Positions 1 through 9,316 of a stretch of DNA of 64,000 nt are shown one piece after another. The stretch lies in NCBI GenBank assembly GCA_026400105.1, contig JAPLPQ010000047.1:57677-121676 (forward strand). Direction: 5' to 3'. The stretch's first letter is position 1. Every line of letters begins with the position of its first letter. The translations under genes were made by a program, and so were the position numbers. The DNA is from Burkholderiales bacterium (GTDB taxonomy: Bacteria > Pseudomonadota > Gammaproteobacteria > Burkholderiales > Burkholderiaceae_C). The notes under the pieces are model-generated. The model was given only the letters and a program-made list of their open reading frames with translations, was not told where the DNA came from and did not search any database.

Positions 1-582
1 CTGGACCTGCAGCAGCAGGGTTTTACCTCCAAGGCCACGCTCGATCAGGCCGAGACGGTACTCAATCAAACCAGCGCCGTGCTACAGCGCGATCAGTCAC
101 TGCAATCGAGTGCCGCTCGCAATGTCGAGGTTGCACAGGCGGCTGTACAAAGTGTTGAGCAGTCAGTTGCACTGGCGAAAATAGTTCTGGGGTATACGAC
201 CTTGGTGGCGCCCTTTGACGGTGTAGTAATTGTCCGTCAGGCCGAGATCGGAGAGATCGTTGTTCCGGGCACGCCCGTCCTGACACTGGCCGATCTGGAC
301 CATGTCTGGTTGCGTGCCTATCTCAACGAAACCGATCTGGGTCGGGTCCATATCGGACAGGCGGTGCTCGTCAGCAACGACAGCCATCCGAACAAGCGCT
401 ATCAGGGACGCCTCTCTTTTATCGCAGACAAGGCGGAATTCACGCCCAAGAGCGTGGAAACCCACGCCGAGCGTGTCAACCTGGTCTACCGTGTCAAGGT
501 CGACATTGCCAATCCCGAGCATGAGTTGGTACCCGGGATGCCGGCGGATGCAAAGGTGGAATTGCAAGCAGCGGGGCCATGA
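1..582 (+). CDS. HlyD-family periplasmic adaptor of an ABC exporter (5' partial)
   Basis: The window opens inside this gene; 193 codons and the stop are visible, so the N-terminal membrane anchor is missing. The visible part runs from an Ala/Gln-rich helical hairpin into the second lipoyl half and beta-barrel, with the family-typical APFDG motif near visible residue 70 and a V-W-L-R-A-Y-L-N-E-T-D stretch after it. Such adaptors bridge an inner membrane exporter to an outer membrane channel. The stop overlaps the next ATPase gene by 4 bases (ATGA), and two ABC-2 permeases follow, which is the order of the YbhG-YbhF-YbhS-YbhR exporter. The substrate cannot be told from sequence. The family call is firm; the exact subfamily is inferred from context. 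Confidence 0.88.
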   Translation: MDLQQQGFTSKATLDQAETVLNQTSAVLQRDQSLQSSAARNVEVAQAAVQSVEQSVALAKIVLGYTTLVAPFDGVVIVRQAEIGEIVVPGTPVLTLADLDHVWLRAYLNETDLGRVHIGQAVLVSNDSHPNKRYQGRLSFIADKAEFTPKSVETHAERVNLVYRVKVDIANPEHELVPGMPADAKVELQAAGP

Positions 583-1529
583 TGGGGACACCTGCCGCAA
601 CCATGATCGAAGTCCGTGGCTTGGTCAAGCGCTTTGGGGCGCTGAAGGCGGTCGAGGATCTGAACTTCACGGTTCAGCCCGGTGAAATCTTCGGCCTGGT
701 CGGTCCCGACGGCTCCGGCAAGACCACGACGCTGCGCATGCTCGCCAGCGTGATGTGTCCAGACGCCGGCAGCATCGTCATCGATGGCGTTGATGTGCTT
801 GCGCAGCCCGAGCAGACCAAGCGCCATGTCAGCTACATGCCGCAGCGCTTTGGCCTCTACGAGGACCTGACGGTGCAAGAAAACATCCGTTTCTACGCCG
901 ACCTGTTCGAGGTGCCTCAGTCGAACTGGAAGGCACGGGTTGACAAACTGCTGGCTGCAGCCGACATGGCGGCGTTTCGCAAGCGGCTTGCCGGTCAGCT
1001 TTCGGGCGGTATGAAGCAAAAGCTGGGGCTGATTTGCTCGCTCGTGCATACGCCGCGTGTACTGCTGCTCGATGAACCGACCACCGGCGTCGATCCCGTC
1101 TCAAGGCGTGAATTCTGGCAGATCCTCTATTCGCTGCGCTCCGAAGGTGTGGCGATCCTGATTTCCACGGCCTATCTGGATGAGGCCGAGCGTTGCGACC
1201 GTCTGACCTTGCTGCATGCGGGGTCGATGATGTATTGCGATACACCGGCCGGGCTGAAAGCGCACATGCCGGGGGCCATGCTCGAAATCGTAGCCGTCGA
1301 TCCCCGGCAGGTGCTTGGGGTTCTGCGGGCGTTGCCGGGGGTGCAGGGTTTGCTGATGGTGGGTGTGGGGGTTCATGTCCATGTCGATGCGCCGCAGCGC
1401 CTCGCGCAGATCGGCGCCGCGCTGGCGGCCGCGGGGGTGGCGGTCAGGTCCATGGCGCAGGTGGAGCCCAGTATCGAAGACCTCTTCGTTGCGCTGCTCG
1501 ATCAGGCGCCGGCCGAGGAGCGTGGATGA
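579..1529 (+). CDS. ABC transporter ATPase, first half of a YbhF-like pair
   Basis: 316-residue ATPase that would power an ABC-2 type exporter at the inner membrane. Walker A is GPDGSGKTT (about residues 43-51, with Asp at the usual Asn position), the signature is LSGGMKQK, and Walker B is LLLDEPTTGVD. The start at 579 overlaps the adaptor stop by 4 bases; an internal ATG at 603 (MIEVRGLVKRF) is where homology normally begins and is the main alternative start. A C-terminal domain of about 90 residues after the nucleotide-binding fold is typical of DrrA/CcmA-like ATPases. The stop overlaps the next ATPase (ATGA), so the two halves that are fused in E. coli YbhF are separate, translationally coupled genes here. 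Confidence 0.9.
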   Translation: MMGTPAATMIEVRGLVKRFGALKAVEDLNFTVQPGEIFGLVGPDGSGKTTTLRMLASVMCPDAGSIVIDGVDVLAQPEQTKRHVSYMPQRFGLYEDLTVQENIRFYADLFEVPQSNWKARVDKLLAAADMAAFRKRLAGQLSGGMKQKLGLICSLVHTPRVLLLDEPTTGVDPVSRREFWQILYSLRSEGVAILISTAYLDEAERCDRLTLLHAGSMMYCDTPAGLKAHMPGAMLEIVAVDPRQVLGVLRALPGVQGLLMVGVGVHVHVDAPQRLAQIGAALAAAGVAVRSMAQVEPSIEDLFVALLDQAPAEERG

Positions 1530-2488
1530 CGGCAAGCACAGTGTCCGCGCAGATTGTTGTCGATGCGCTGGTCAAGCGGTTTGGCGACTTCGTCGCCGTC
1601 AATGGCGTGAGCTTCGAGGTCGGGCGCGGCGAGGTCATGGGGTTCATCGGCCCCAATGGCGCCGGCAAGTCGACCCTCATCCGTATTCTGTGCGGCCTGC
1701 TCAGACCCAGCGCCGGGCGTGCGCTGGTTGCGGGTATCGACGTGGCGCAGGATCCTGAGGGTGTGCGCCGGCGCATCGGCTACATGTCGCAGAAGTTCTC
1801 GCTGTACAACGACATGAGCGTGGTTGAAAACCTGCGCTTTTTCGGCGGCGTATACGGAGTCTCTCGCACCGAAATTGCAGGTCGCCTGCGCTTTGCCTTA
1901 GACATGGCTGGTCTTGCGGGGCGCGAGGATGCGCTGGTCGCGACCCTGGCCGGCGGCTGGAAGCAACGTCTGGCCCTGGGCGCCGCAATCCTGCACCGAC
2001 CGGCGATTCTCTTTCTCGACGAGCCGACTTCGGGCGTCGATCCGAACTCGCGCCGGCGCTTCTGGGAGTTGATCCATACGCTGGCGCAAGACGGCGTCAG
2101 CGTCCTGGTCAGCACGCACTACATGGACGAGGCCGAGTATTGCGACCGCATTGCCCTGATCAACCACGGACGCCTGATCGCACTGGGCACGCCGCTCGAA
2201 CTCAAGCAGCGTTCGCTTGGCGGCGAGCTGCTGGCAATCGAAGGCGATCGCCTGGGGGATGCCATTGCCAAATTGCAGACGGCGCCTGGCGTGCTCGATG
2301 TGGCCATGTTCGGCAGTGCCTTGCATGTACTGGTCGACGAGGCCACCCTGCGCCTGCCCGAACTGGTGCAGCGGATGGCGGCGGCGGGTCAGACGAATGT
2401 GCGGGCACGTCGCATTGATCCGTCGCTGGAAGATAGTTTCGTCCATCTCGTCGGCCTCAGCGCGGCGCAGGCAGGAGCGGCGCCATGA
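1526..2488 (+). CDS. ABC transporter ATPase, second half of a YbhF-like pair
   Basis: 320-residue ABC ATPase. Walker A is GPNGAGKST, Walker B is LFLDEPTSGVD and the H-loop sits in STHYMDEAE. The signature is LAGGWKQR rather than LSGGQ: Ala replaces Ser and Trp replaces Gln, so this subunit may hydrolyse ATP less well or differently from its partner. The frame stays open upstream to 1193, but the ATG at 1526 overlaps the previous stop (ATGA) and begins just before the conserved V-D-A-L-V-K-R-F start of the fold. The stop at 2488 again overlaps the following permease start by 4 bases. It probably forms a heterodimer with the preceding ATPase; that is inference from gene order. Confidence 0.9.
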   Translation: MTASTVSAQIVVDALVKRFGDFVAVNGVSFEVGRGEVMGFIGPNGAGKSTLIRILCGLLRPSAGRALVAGIDVAQDPEGVRRRIGYMSQKFSLYNDMSVVENLRFFGGVYGVSRTEIAGRLRFALDMAGLAGREDALVATLAGGWKQRLALGAAILHRPAILFLDEPTSGVDPNSRRRFWELIHTLAQDGVSVLVSTHYMDEAEYCDRIALINHGRLIALGTPLELKQRSLGGELLAIEGDRLGDAIAKLQTAPGVLDVAMFGSALHVLVDEATLRLPELVQRMAAAGQTNVRARRIDPSLEDSFVHLVGLSAAQAGAAP

Positions 2489-3621
2489 GATGGCGGCGCG
2501 TCAAGGCCATCCTGGTCAAGGAGAGCCTGCAGATCGTGCGCGATCCGCGCAGCCTGATGATCGCGCTGCTGGTTCCCCTGTTGCAGATGTTCCTGCTTGG
2601 CTATGGCATCAGCCTGGATGTCAAGCAGATTCCGCTTTGCGCCTATGACCGTGAGGGCAGTCAGGCATCGCAGGACTTGGTACAACGCTTTGCAGCCTCG
2701 CCATATTTTTCGCTGCAGGGCCAAGCCGTGAACTATGCCGAGGTCGGTCGCAGCCTGGACAATGGCCGCTGCCGCTTGGCCATCGTGATCCCGGCCGATT
2801 TTTCCAGGACGCTCAACAATGCCGGACAGGGCGTGGTGCAGGCCTTGCTGGATGCCACCGACACCAACACGGCCAGCCTGGCCGCGGGCTACGCCAGTGC
2901 CGTGGTTGCCAGTTACTCCAGCGCTGTCCAGCTCAGGAGCATCGAGCGACGCGGCAGCAGCGTCCAGACGCTGACGCCGGTCGAAGTGCGGGCCCGCGTG
3001 TGGTTCAACGAGGATCTTGTGAGCCGCAACTTCATCATCCCCGGTGTCGTGGCGCTGGTCATGGCCATCGTCGGCGCGCAGCTGTCCTCGCTCACGATTG
3101 CGCGCGAGTGGGAGCGGGGCACGATGGAACTCCTGATCTCCACGCCGGTTAAACCGATGGAGTTGATGCTGGGCAAGCTGCTGCCGTATTTCATCGTCGG
3201 CATGATCGACGCCTGCATCTGCTTGGCGCTGGCAGTGTTCTGGTTCCAGGTGCCGTTTCGCGGGACATTGCTGGCGATGTTCTTCACCACAGGCCTGTTC
3301 CTGACCGTGGTCCTGTGCATCGGCTACTACGTCTCGGTATCAATCCGAAGCCAGGTCGGTGCCAGTCAGGTGGCGCTGCTGCTGACGATGCTGCCCACCA
3401 CGCTGCTGTCGGGGTTTTCTTTTCCGATCGACCAGATGCCGGCAGCGGTGCAGACCATCACCTACCTGGTCAGCGGTCGTTACTACGTGACGATCCTGAA
3501 GGGGCTGTTTCTCAAAGGCGCGCCCTGGACCGAGTTGCTGCTGCCGATCCTTTGCCTGACGCTGTATGCGCTCGTGATGATCATGCTGGCGGCGCACGCT
3601 TTTCGCAAAACACTGGATTGA
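2485..3621 (+). CDS. ABC-2 type exporter permease (YbhS-like)
   Basis: 378-residue inner membrane permease. It has the family layout: one N-terminal membrane segment (about residues 28-46, L-L-V-P-L-L-Q-M-F-L-L-G-Y), a periplasmic domain of about 150 residues, and five membrane segments in the C-terminal half. A conserved E-R-E-x-G-T-like element reads EWERGTMELL. Its start overlaps the preceding ATPase by 4 bases, and a second homologous permease starts 7 bases after its stop, so the two probably form a heterodimer. The full cluster is adaptor-ATPase-ATPase-permease-permease. The exported substrate is unknown; relatives export drugs or other small molecules. Confidence 0.88.
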   Translation: MRWRRVKAILVKESLQIVRDPRSLMIALLVPLLQMFLLGYGISLDVKQIPLCAYDREGSQASQDLVQRFAASPYFSLQGQAVNYAEVGRSLDNGRCRLAIVIPADFSRTLNNAGQGVVQALLDATDTNTASLAAGYASAVVASYSSAVQLRSIERRGSSVQTLTPVEVRARVWFNEDLVSRNFIIPGVVALVMAIVGAQLSSLTIAREWERGTMELLISTPVKPMELMLGKLLPYFIVGMIDACICLALAVFWFQVPFRGTLLAMFFTTGLFLTVVLCIGYYVSVSIRSQVGASQVALLLTMLPTTLLSGFSFPIDQMPAAVQTITYLVSGRYYVTILKGLFLKGAPWTELLLPILCLTLYALVMIMLAAHAFRKTLD

Positions 3622-3628
3622 GCCTGCC

Positions 3629-4762
3629 GTGCTGGGACGCATCTACCATCTGCTGCTCAAGGAATTCCTGCAACTCCGGCGTGACAAGTCGGCGCGTTTT
3701 CGCCTGCTGGTGCCGCCCGTCATCCAGATGCTGCTGTTTGGCTACGCCGCCACCTTCGAGGTGTTCAACGTGGCAACCGTGATCTTGGATCAGGACCAAA
3801 CGCAGGAGAGTCGTGCGCTTGTGGCCGAATTCGTGCACAGCAGCCGCTTCAAACTCGTTGCGGCAGCGAGCGATCGCCGCGATGTGCAGGATGCGGTGGA
3901 GACCAGCAAGGCGCAGGTCGGCATCGTCGTGCCGCAGGGATTTTCTGAATTGCTGCGAAAGGGGCAGACCACCCCGCTGCAGGTGCTGGTGGATGGAACC
4001 AATTCAAACACTGCCTTGATCGCGCTTGGCTACGTGAGCCAGATCTGTGGCAGCTTCGGCCATACCTATGCGCTGGACCTGGCGCAGCGCACCGGGCGCA
4101 CCCTGGGGCGGCCGATGGTCAATGTCCAGTTGCAGGAGCGCTACTGGTACAACCCGAACCTCAACAGCCGCTGGTTCTTCATTCCAGGCCTGATTGGCAC
4201 GCTGACCCTGATCGTCATAGTCAATCTAACCGCTTTTGCCATCGTGCGCGAGCGCGAGGTCGGAACGCTGGAGCAGATTCTGGTGACGCCGATCCAGCCG
4301 ATCGAGTTCATCATCGGCAAGACGCTGCCGTTTTTTCTGATCGGTCTATTTGAGGTGGCGATCGTGGCGGTATTCGGCATGCTCTGGTTTGAGGTGCCGT
4401 TCAACGGCAATCCGCTGGTCCTGATGCTGGGAACCAGTCTGTTCCTGCTCAGCACGCTGGCCATCGGGCTGTTGATTTCAACCGTATGCAAGACGCAGCA
4501 GCAGGCCTTTTCCTCGAACTTTTTTGTCCTCAATCCGATGTTCATCCTGTCGGGCTTCAGCTTTCCAATTTCAAGCATGCCCGACGCGCTGCAGTGGCTT
4601 ACCTACCTCGATCCCCTGCGCTATTTCCTGGTCATCATCCGCGCCACCTACCTGAAGGGCGTTGGCATTGACGTTCTGTGGCCGCAGATGGCCGGTCTGG
4701 CTGCGCTGAGTCTGAGTTTGTTTGCCGTGGCCGTGTTGCGCCTTCACAAGTCACTGGACTGA
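3629..4762 (+). CDS. ABC-2 type exporter permease (YbhR-like)
   Basis: 377 residues, starting with GTG, 7 bases after the preceding permease. The same fold is visible: the N-terminal segment L-L-V-P-P-V-I-Q-M-L-L-F-G-Y, a periplasmic domain, then a cluster of membrane segments around the EREVGTLEQILVTPI element. No outer membrane channel gene follows, so the complex may use a shared TolC-like protein encoded elsewhere. This is the last gene of the exporter operon; the next 865 bases hold nothing recognisable, and no clear hairpin terminator was found directly after the stop. Confidence 0.88.
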   Translation: MLGRIYHLLLKEFLQLRRDKSARFRLLVPPVIQMLLFGYAATFEVFNVATVILDQDQTQESRALVAEFVHSSRFKLVAAASDRRDVQDAVETSKAQVGIVVPQGFSELLRKGQTTPLQVLVDGTNSNTALIALGYVSQICGSFGHTYALDLAQRTGRTLGRPMVNVQLQERYWYNPNLNSRWFFIPGLIGTLTLIVIVNLTAFAIVREREVGTLEQILVTPIQPIEFIIGKTLPFFLIGLFEVAIVAVFGMLWFEVPFNGNPLVLMLGTSLFLLSTLAIGLLISTVCKTQQQAFSSNFFVLNPMFILSGFSFPISSMPDALQWLTYLDPLRYFLVIIRATYLKGVGIDVLWPQMAGLAALSLSLFAVAVLRLHKSLD

Positions 4763-5627
4763 ATGCCAACAACGGGGAGACCTGCCGTGCCGCCGCGTTG
4801 GCGCATCAGGGGGTGATCCTGCAACCAGGGTTCGTGGTGGGCGATGATTTCGGCTCGTGTCTGCAAGCCTGTTGAACCCGACCAGCTGAGCGGTAGCCTG
4901 CTCTCAACATGACGGCTGCAATTTGTATAGCTCAGGTCGAGGTGCATGTTCAAAAAATGTGCAACAGTCTGACGGGTATTGGCATGAATGCCTACGAGAC
5001 TCAAGTCGTCATGGAGCAGCAAGGCCTGGTGCGCTGATAGAACCCTCGCGTTTTCCGGCGCAACTCGCAGCGCGGGTGCGACTGTCTGTCGGAGATCAGG
5101 CTATGAAGACCTAAGGTTTGGCTTCATCCCGGGGACTTGTGTTCCAGAGCATGGTTGAGGGTTGGGCTGCTCTGCCCGCCGTTGGACGTCACGGATGTTT
5201 AGCGCACGATGTGGATCATCCTGATGCATAAGAGACCCCAGCCCGCCGCGCAGATCCACAACTATTTCCCTAGTGAGCCCAACGGACTGCTTCAAGCTGA
5301 TCTGAGACGTTGGCGGGCCTGGGCCGCAGTGACTGCTGCTGCCATGACCGGTCCACCGATGGCAGGCGGCTTGGCTGGTGGTATCGGCGCAGAAACCGCC
5401 ACTGGCATTCATCGAAGGACATAAGCCGTGATTCTTAGAATGGCAAGAGGTGTCGTCAACGGATGCACGCGGGGTTCCGATATATTTACTCGATGTGCTG
5501 ATTAGCTCATCAACAATGAGTGCCCCATGACCTCGTCAAAATTCACGAGATCTTGGTGACGCTCGGCAAGCCAACTACCCAAAGAGGCAGTCATTTCTGC
5601 CCGAAGAAATGAGAGTAGGGAGTAGTA
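4763..5627. other. 865-bp gap with no recognisable gene
   Basis: Between the ABC exporter and the defence-like cassette only short open frames occur (the longest are under 105 codons), and none has a recognisable motif or a good ribosome binding site. A 71-codon frame at 5209-5424 (plus strand) ends in a small Ala/Gly-rich segment but resembles nothing I know. A short hairpin, CTCAT-caaca-ATGAG, lies near 5503-5517. The last bases hold an AGGGAG-type ribosome binding site (about 5615-5620) for the gene at 5628. The stretch may contain the left edge of the inserted island and the cassette promoter, but I could not define either. Confidence 0.5.
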
Positions 5628-6695
5628 ATGAAGAGAATCTTTCAACTACGGGTCCTGGGTGCCGAATACGGCGACTGTCTCTGGATCGAATACGGCGACT
5701 CGACTTCGCCGCACCGGATCCTGGTCGACGCAGGAACACCCGGCACCTTCAACCGGCTGAAGCCTCTCCTGGACTCGGTCCGAGGTGACGAGCCCAGCCA
5801 CGAGTTGTTCTTGATTACCCACGTCGATGAGGATCACATCGGCGGCAGCCTGAAGGTGCTGGCCGATCCCGAAGCCGCGAGTCAATTCAAGCACGTGTGG
5901 TTTAACGGCCGCAGACACCTCCTGGCTGCCGCCGCCGAAGAGGACTTCGGACCTGTACAGGGCGAGAAGCTCACGCGGTCCATCCTGAATCGTCAGCTTC
6001 CCTGGAACAAGCACTTCGGAAATGGGCCCGTTGCGCGAAGCGCTGATGGGCAGCCACTCACCGTGGAACTGCCGGGCGACGCCGTCGCAACCATCTTGAC
6101 GCCGTCGTTGGCGCAACTCAGCAAGTTGCTACCTGTCTGGGACAAAGCCATCAAGGCCGCAGGGCTCGATCCGGACGAAGCCGCGGTTCCCGAACCGGTC
6201 GTAGACGGGGAGGAAGCATTCGGGACAGACGTCGAGGCGTTGGCCAGCATCCGCTCCAAGGAAGATACTGCACCGGCCAATGGCAGTTCTGTCGCGATGC
6301 TGCTCGAGTACAACGGGAAGCGTATACTGCTCTGCGCGGACGCCCACCCCGGCGATCTCCTGGCGGGCATTCATGCCCTGACCGGTGGCACACCCTTAAA
6401 AGTAGACGTGTTCAAGCTGCCGCATCACGGCAGCAAGGCCAACGTGACGGACGCCCTGCTTGCTGCGGTGGATGCAGAGGTGATCGTTTTCTCGACCAAC
6501 GGCCAGCGTTTCGAGCATCCGGATCGGGAAGCCGTCGCTCGGACGATCCGACGCTACAAAGGTCGGGGAAAACTGATCTTCAACTATGAGTCCAGCTTCA
6601 CACGGATCTGGCAAGACCCGGGGCTGCAGCGGGCGTGGCAGTACACCGCGGAGTACGGCATCGGGGAGGACGGCTTCACCGTCAGCCTTGCCTGA
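5628..6695 (+). CDS. ComEC/Rec2-like metallo-beta-lactamase-fold hydrolase
   Basis: 355-residue soluble protein, first gene of the five-gene cassette. The metal-binding motif is T-H65-V-D67-E-D69-H70-I-G-G, the HxDxDH form found in ComEC-type MBL domains. A later L-C-A-D-A supplies the bridging Asp and L-P-H-H-G-S-K the last histidines, so the metal site looks complete. No membrane segments are present, unlike true ComEC. The start is supported by an AGGGAG ribosome binding site upstream. It ends 9 bases before a caspase-like gene. MBL proteins of this kind occur beside proteases and ATPases in bacterial conflict systems, where they may act as nucleases or phosphodiesterases. That role here is inference; the fold is well supported. 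Confidence 0.85.
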   Translation: MKRIFQLRVLGAEYGDCLWIEYGDSTSPHRILVDAGTPGTFNRLKPLLDSVRGDEPSHELFLITHVDEDHIGGSLKVLADPEAASQFKHVWFNGRRHLLAAAAEEDFGPVQGEKLTRSILNRQLPWNKHFGNGPVARSADGQPLTVELPGDAVATILTPSLAQLSKLLPVWDKAIKAAGLDPDEAAVPEPVVDGEEAFGTDVEALASIRSKEDTAPANGSSVAMLLEYNGKRILLCADAHPGDLLAGIHALTGGTPLKVDVFKLPHHGSKANVTDALLAAVDAEVIVFSTNGQRFEHPDREAVARTIRRYKGRGKLIFNYESSFTRIWQDPGLQRAWQYTAEYGIGEDGFTVSLA

Positions 6696-6704
6696 GAAAA
6701 CGAG

Positions 6705-7874
6705 ATGACCACTGTCTATTTATCCCCCGAGGACAAGTCAGGCACGCACGTGCTGATCATTGGCATCGGCGCCTACACACACTTGATGGGTGGGACGGCG
6801 CCGGCAACGAATACCTGTGGCATGGAACAGTTGAGTTCCCCATCAGTCTCGGCGAAGGCCATGGTCGATTGGTTCGTCGGGCCGCTGGTCGCCCCTGATT
6901 CTTCTGGATTCCGAAATACGCAGTCTCCGCTGCTCTCGGTGGAGGCGCTGATCGCGTCCGATACGCCGACATCGGTGCAGTCTCCGGATGGGATGGTTGA
7001 GTTGGAAGGTGCAACCCTTGATCAGGTTCGGATCGCCTATGGACGCTGGCGCGACCGCCTCATTAAGCACCCTGGCAGCACAGGGATCTTTTACTTCTGC
7101 GGCCACGGGCTGAGCGCGGCCAAGCAATACGCGCTTTGCCAGGATTTTCTCGCATACGCGGGTGCGCCCTTCGAGAAAGCGTTCGATATAAACGCCACGT
7201 TGACAGGGCTGGGCAAGGAAGCCGTCGACTCCGACATCCACTTCTGGTTCGATGCCTGTCGAACGGTTTCCGCCGAGATGCTGCTGTCGGTTGGCGGTCG
7301 CCCCATGGGTCTGACCGAACTGCCGGCGACCAACGAGACCGTCGAACGATCCCACTCATTCCTGCAGGCGACCGGCGAAGGCAAGTTGGCATTTTCCAAG
7401 AAGAACAAGGTGTCTCGTTTCACGCAGGCGCTGCTCACCAGCTTGGGCGGCTATGCCGGCGAGAGCCGACCCGGCAACAAATGGGAGGTCGGTTCTGGCG
7501 AACTCCACAAGGCCGTCAAGGCATTTCTGAAGGACGAGAACAAGTCAGCCGACAGAAAGCAGTCCTGCGCCCACGACACGTGGGGCGAAGGCGTCGCCAT
7601 CGTGCAGTTATCAGGACCACCGAAGGTGAAGTTGTCCCTGGACCTCAGTCCGATGGACATGAAGGCGCATGGTCAGCTGTTCTATCAGCGGTGCGACGGT
7701 GCGGCTCTTAAGAGCATCCACTCGTGCAGCCAGGGCGGTCTTCAAGTCGACGTGGAGATTGGCTTCTACAACCTGGGCGCCGAAGCGCCCGCGGGCCATT
7801 TCAGCCCGATGCTGTTCGCAAACGAGATGGTTCAGCCGCCGCTGTACGACCACACATTCGAGGTCTGCACATGA
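6705..7874 (+). CDS. Caspase-like (peptidase C14/metacaspase) protein
   Basis: 389 residues. The N-terminal half is a caspase-haemoglobinase fold: a first strand HVLIIGIGAY, then the catalytic His in FYFCGHG (H134) and the catalytic Cys in WFDACR (C185), both preceded by hydrophobic strands as in the family. The dyad is intact, so an active cysteine protease is expected. The C-terminal 150-200 residues carry no motif I recognise and could be a sensing or partner-binding domain. The gene lies 9 bases after the MBL gene and overlaps the next gene by 4 bases (ATGA), implying co-expression. Bacterial caspase-like proteins often act as effectors that cleave host proteins on phage infection. The trigger and target here are unknown. 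Confidence 0.85.
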   Translation: MTTVYLSPEDKSGTHVLIIGIGAYTHLMGGTAPATNTCGMEQLSSPSVSAKAMVDWFVGPLVAPDSSGFRNTQSPLLSVEALIASDTPTSVQSPDGMVELEGATLDQVRIAYGRWRDRLIKHPGSTGIFYFCGHGLSAAKQYALCQDFLAYAGAPFEKAFDINATLTGLGKEAVDSDIHFWFDACRTVSAEMLLSVGGRPMGLTELPATNETVERSHSFLQATGEGKLAFSKKNKVSRFTQALLTSLGGYAGESRPGNKWEVGSGELHKAVKAFLKDENKSADRKQSCAHDTWGEGVAIVQLSGPPKVKLSLDLSPMDMKAHGQLFYQRCDGAALKSIHSCSQGGLQVDVEIGFYNLGAEAPAGHFSPMLFANEMVQPPLYDHTFEVCT

Positions 7875-9247
7875 GGACGCTCACCATCCATCTGGACTTC
7901 GGCGCGATTAACGAGTCGGAGTATGGCTCGCAGCCGGGATCGATGGGCGCTTCGCCCTTCCCGTTCGAGGTGCTCGGCGAACATGGCCAGTTGCTGGCCG
8001 AAGGCGTTGCGGATAGCTCCCGACCCATGCGAGTGCAACTGCACGACATCACTGGCGAGCAGAAGATCTTTGTGCGGCTGGCTGTACCCAACGGCAGGCT
8101 GGTGTCGCGACCAGCAACCCCTTCCAGCCCTGCAGAGGCATCCGTCCAGTTTTCGGCCGACGACTTACCTGGCGAGACGTGGGCGAAATGGGCGTTGGCT
8201 AGATCAGCACCCTCGAAAGCCGCTCCGAAGCCACTGGCCCGTTTGGGAAGCGTATGGTTTCGACTATGGTCTCACGACGGAGTTCATTGGCTCCAGTCCA
8301 AGCAGTTGCCGCGATCCAACTCCATGTCCGGCAGTGCTGCACGGCAGGTGGACTTCGATCTGCCTGAAGCCACGCAACACCTCATTCAGTTTGGCGGCAC
8401 CCATGTGCCCTGGTCGTTCGTCGCCTTGCCACCCGGCCGGAGCCGGATGTTCTTCACCGCGAATCCCGAGCCCACCAGCGGCAGCCTTCCAGTGAAGGTC
8501 GTGCTGACGCGCTTCCAGCCCGAAGCCGAAACCCTGCTCGAGTTCATGGCTAGAGACTCCATGCGAGCTGCAGATTCGGTCAGCAAGTGGGGGCCAATTG
8601 CGACGCAGTTGCTGCACGACAAGTTCGAGGATCCCATCAGCGCCATCATCGGCGCCTACTTCCTCTTGCGAATCGGTCGTTGGAAGCAAACGGAACTGCA
8701 GTGGTTCGATAACATCTACCGCCGCTTTGCCTGGAGCAGTGACGCCGCGCTGATTCGCTGTGCGGTCAGCGGTCGTCACGGTCTGTCCAAGCCGGGTGAT
8801 GCCAACCGATTCCTTCAGCAGCTGCGAGACTGCTTCGCACGCGGGGTGCCACTGTTCGAGGAAGGCCATAGGGTTCTACTCGAGGTCCACTCCATCGTCG
8901 CCAGTCTGTCGAGCGAGGATGATGTAACAGGCTCACTGCAAGCGCAGTTGGTCGCTGCTTGCGAATCACTGAGCAGTGCGCGCGTTTGGGCGGGTTCTAG
9001 CTTCGCCTTCAGGGGCGCGCATCCTGACGCCCCCCAGGCCCAACCCACGAAGGGCCCGGCGCCAGACGACCTGTCAGCAGCTGAAGAGCATTGGTCCGCT
9101 GACTCACTACCCGAGCTCCAGGCGGAAGTGAGGTTGGAGTACATCGAGGCGTTCAATCCGAGCACGCTAATCGACAGAGCTCCTGGCAGAACAGGACGGC
9201 CCAAGCGCCTTAAGCGCCGAGATGTCGTCTATTTGAAAGATCTATGA
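7871..9247 (+). CDS. Caspase-associated protein of unknown function
   Basis: 458 residues, translationally coupled to the caspase-like gene by an ATGA overlap; the open frame extends upstream to 7724 but 7871 is the coupled start. I do not recognise a named domain. The first half (to about residue 210) reads as beta-strand rich. The second half has a helical block around D-P-I-S-A-I-I-G-A-Y-F-L-L-R-I-G, followed by aromatic W-x-x-N-I-Y-R-R-F-A-W and a later G-V-P-L-F-E-E-G. From memory, similar helical blocks occur in proteins adjacent to bacterial caspases. There is no signal peptide or membrane segment. It may be an adaptor or substrate of the protease; this is inference. Confidence 0.7.
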   Translation: MRTLTIHLDFGAINESEYGSQPGSMGASPFPFEVLGEHGQLLAEGVADSSRPMRVQLHDITGEQKIFVRLAVPNGRLVSRPATPSSPAEASVQFSADDLPGETWAKWALARSAPSKAAPKPLARLGSVWFRLWSHDGVHWLQSKQLPRSNSMSGSAARQVDFDLPEATQHLIQFGGTHVPWSFVALPPGRSRMFFTANPEPTSGSLPVKVVLTRFQPEAETLLEFMARDSMRAADSVSKWGPIATQLLHDKFEDPISAIIGAYFLLRIGRWKQTELQWFDNIYRRFAWSSDAALIRCAVSGRHGLSKPGDANRFLQQLRDCFARGVPLFEEGHRVLLEVHSIVASLSSEDDVTGSLQAQLVAACESLSSARVWAGSSFAFRGAHPDAPQAQPTKGPAPDDLSAAEEHWSADSLPELQAEVRLEYIEAFNPSTLIDRAPGRTGRPKRLKRRDVVYLKDL

Positions 9248-9316
9248 CAGTCGCGACCTAGATGCCTTTCCTCGTTGCGGCACCGTTCAGGCAATTTTTC
9301 GCAACCATTTTCGAAT

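Noticed and set aside
5209..5424. 71-codon open frame as a small gene
   Set aside because: No convincing ribosome binding site or recognisable sequence; left inside the unassigned gap.
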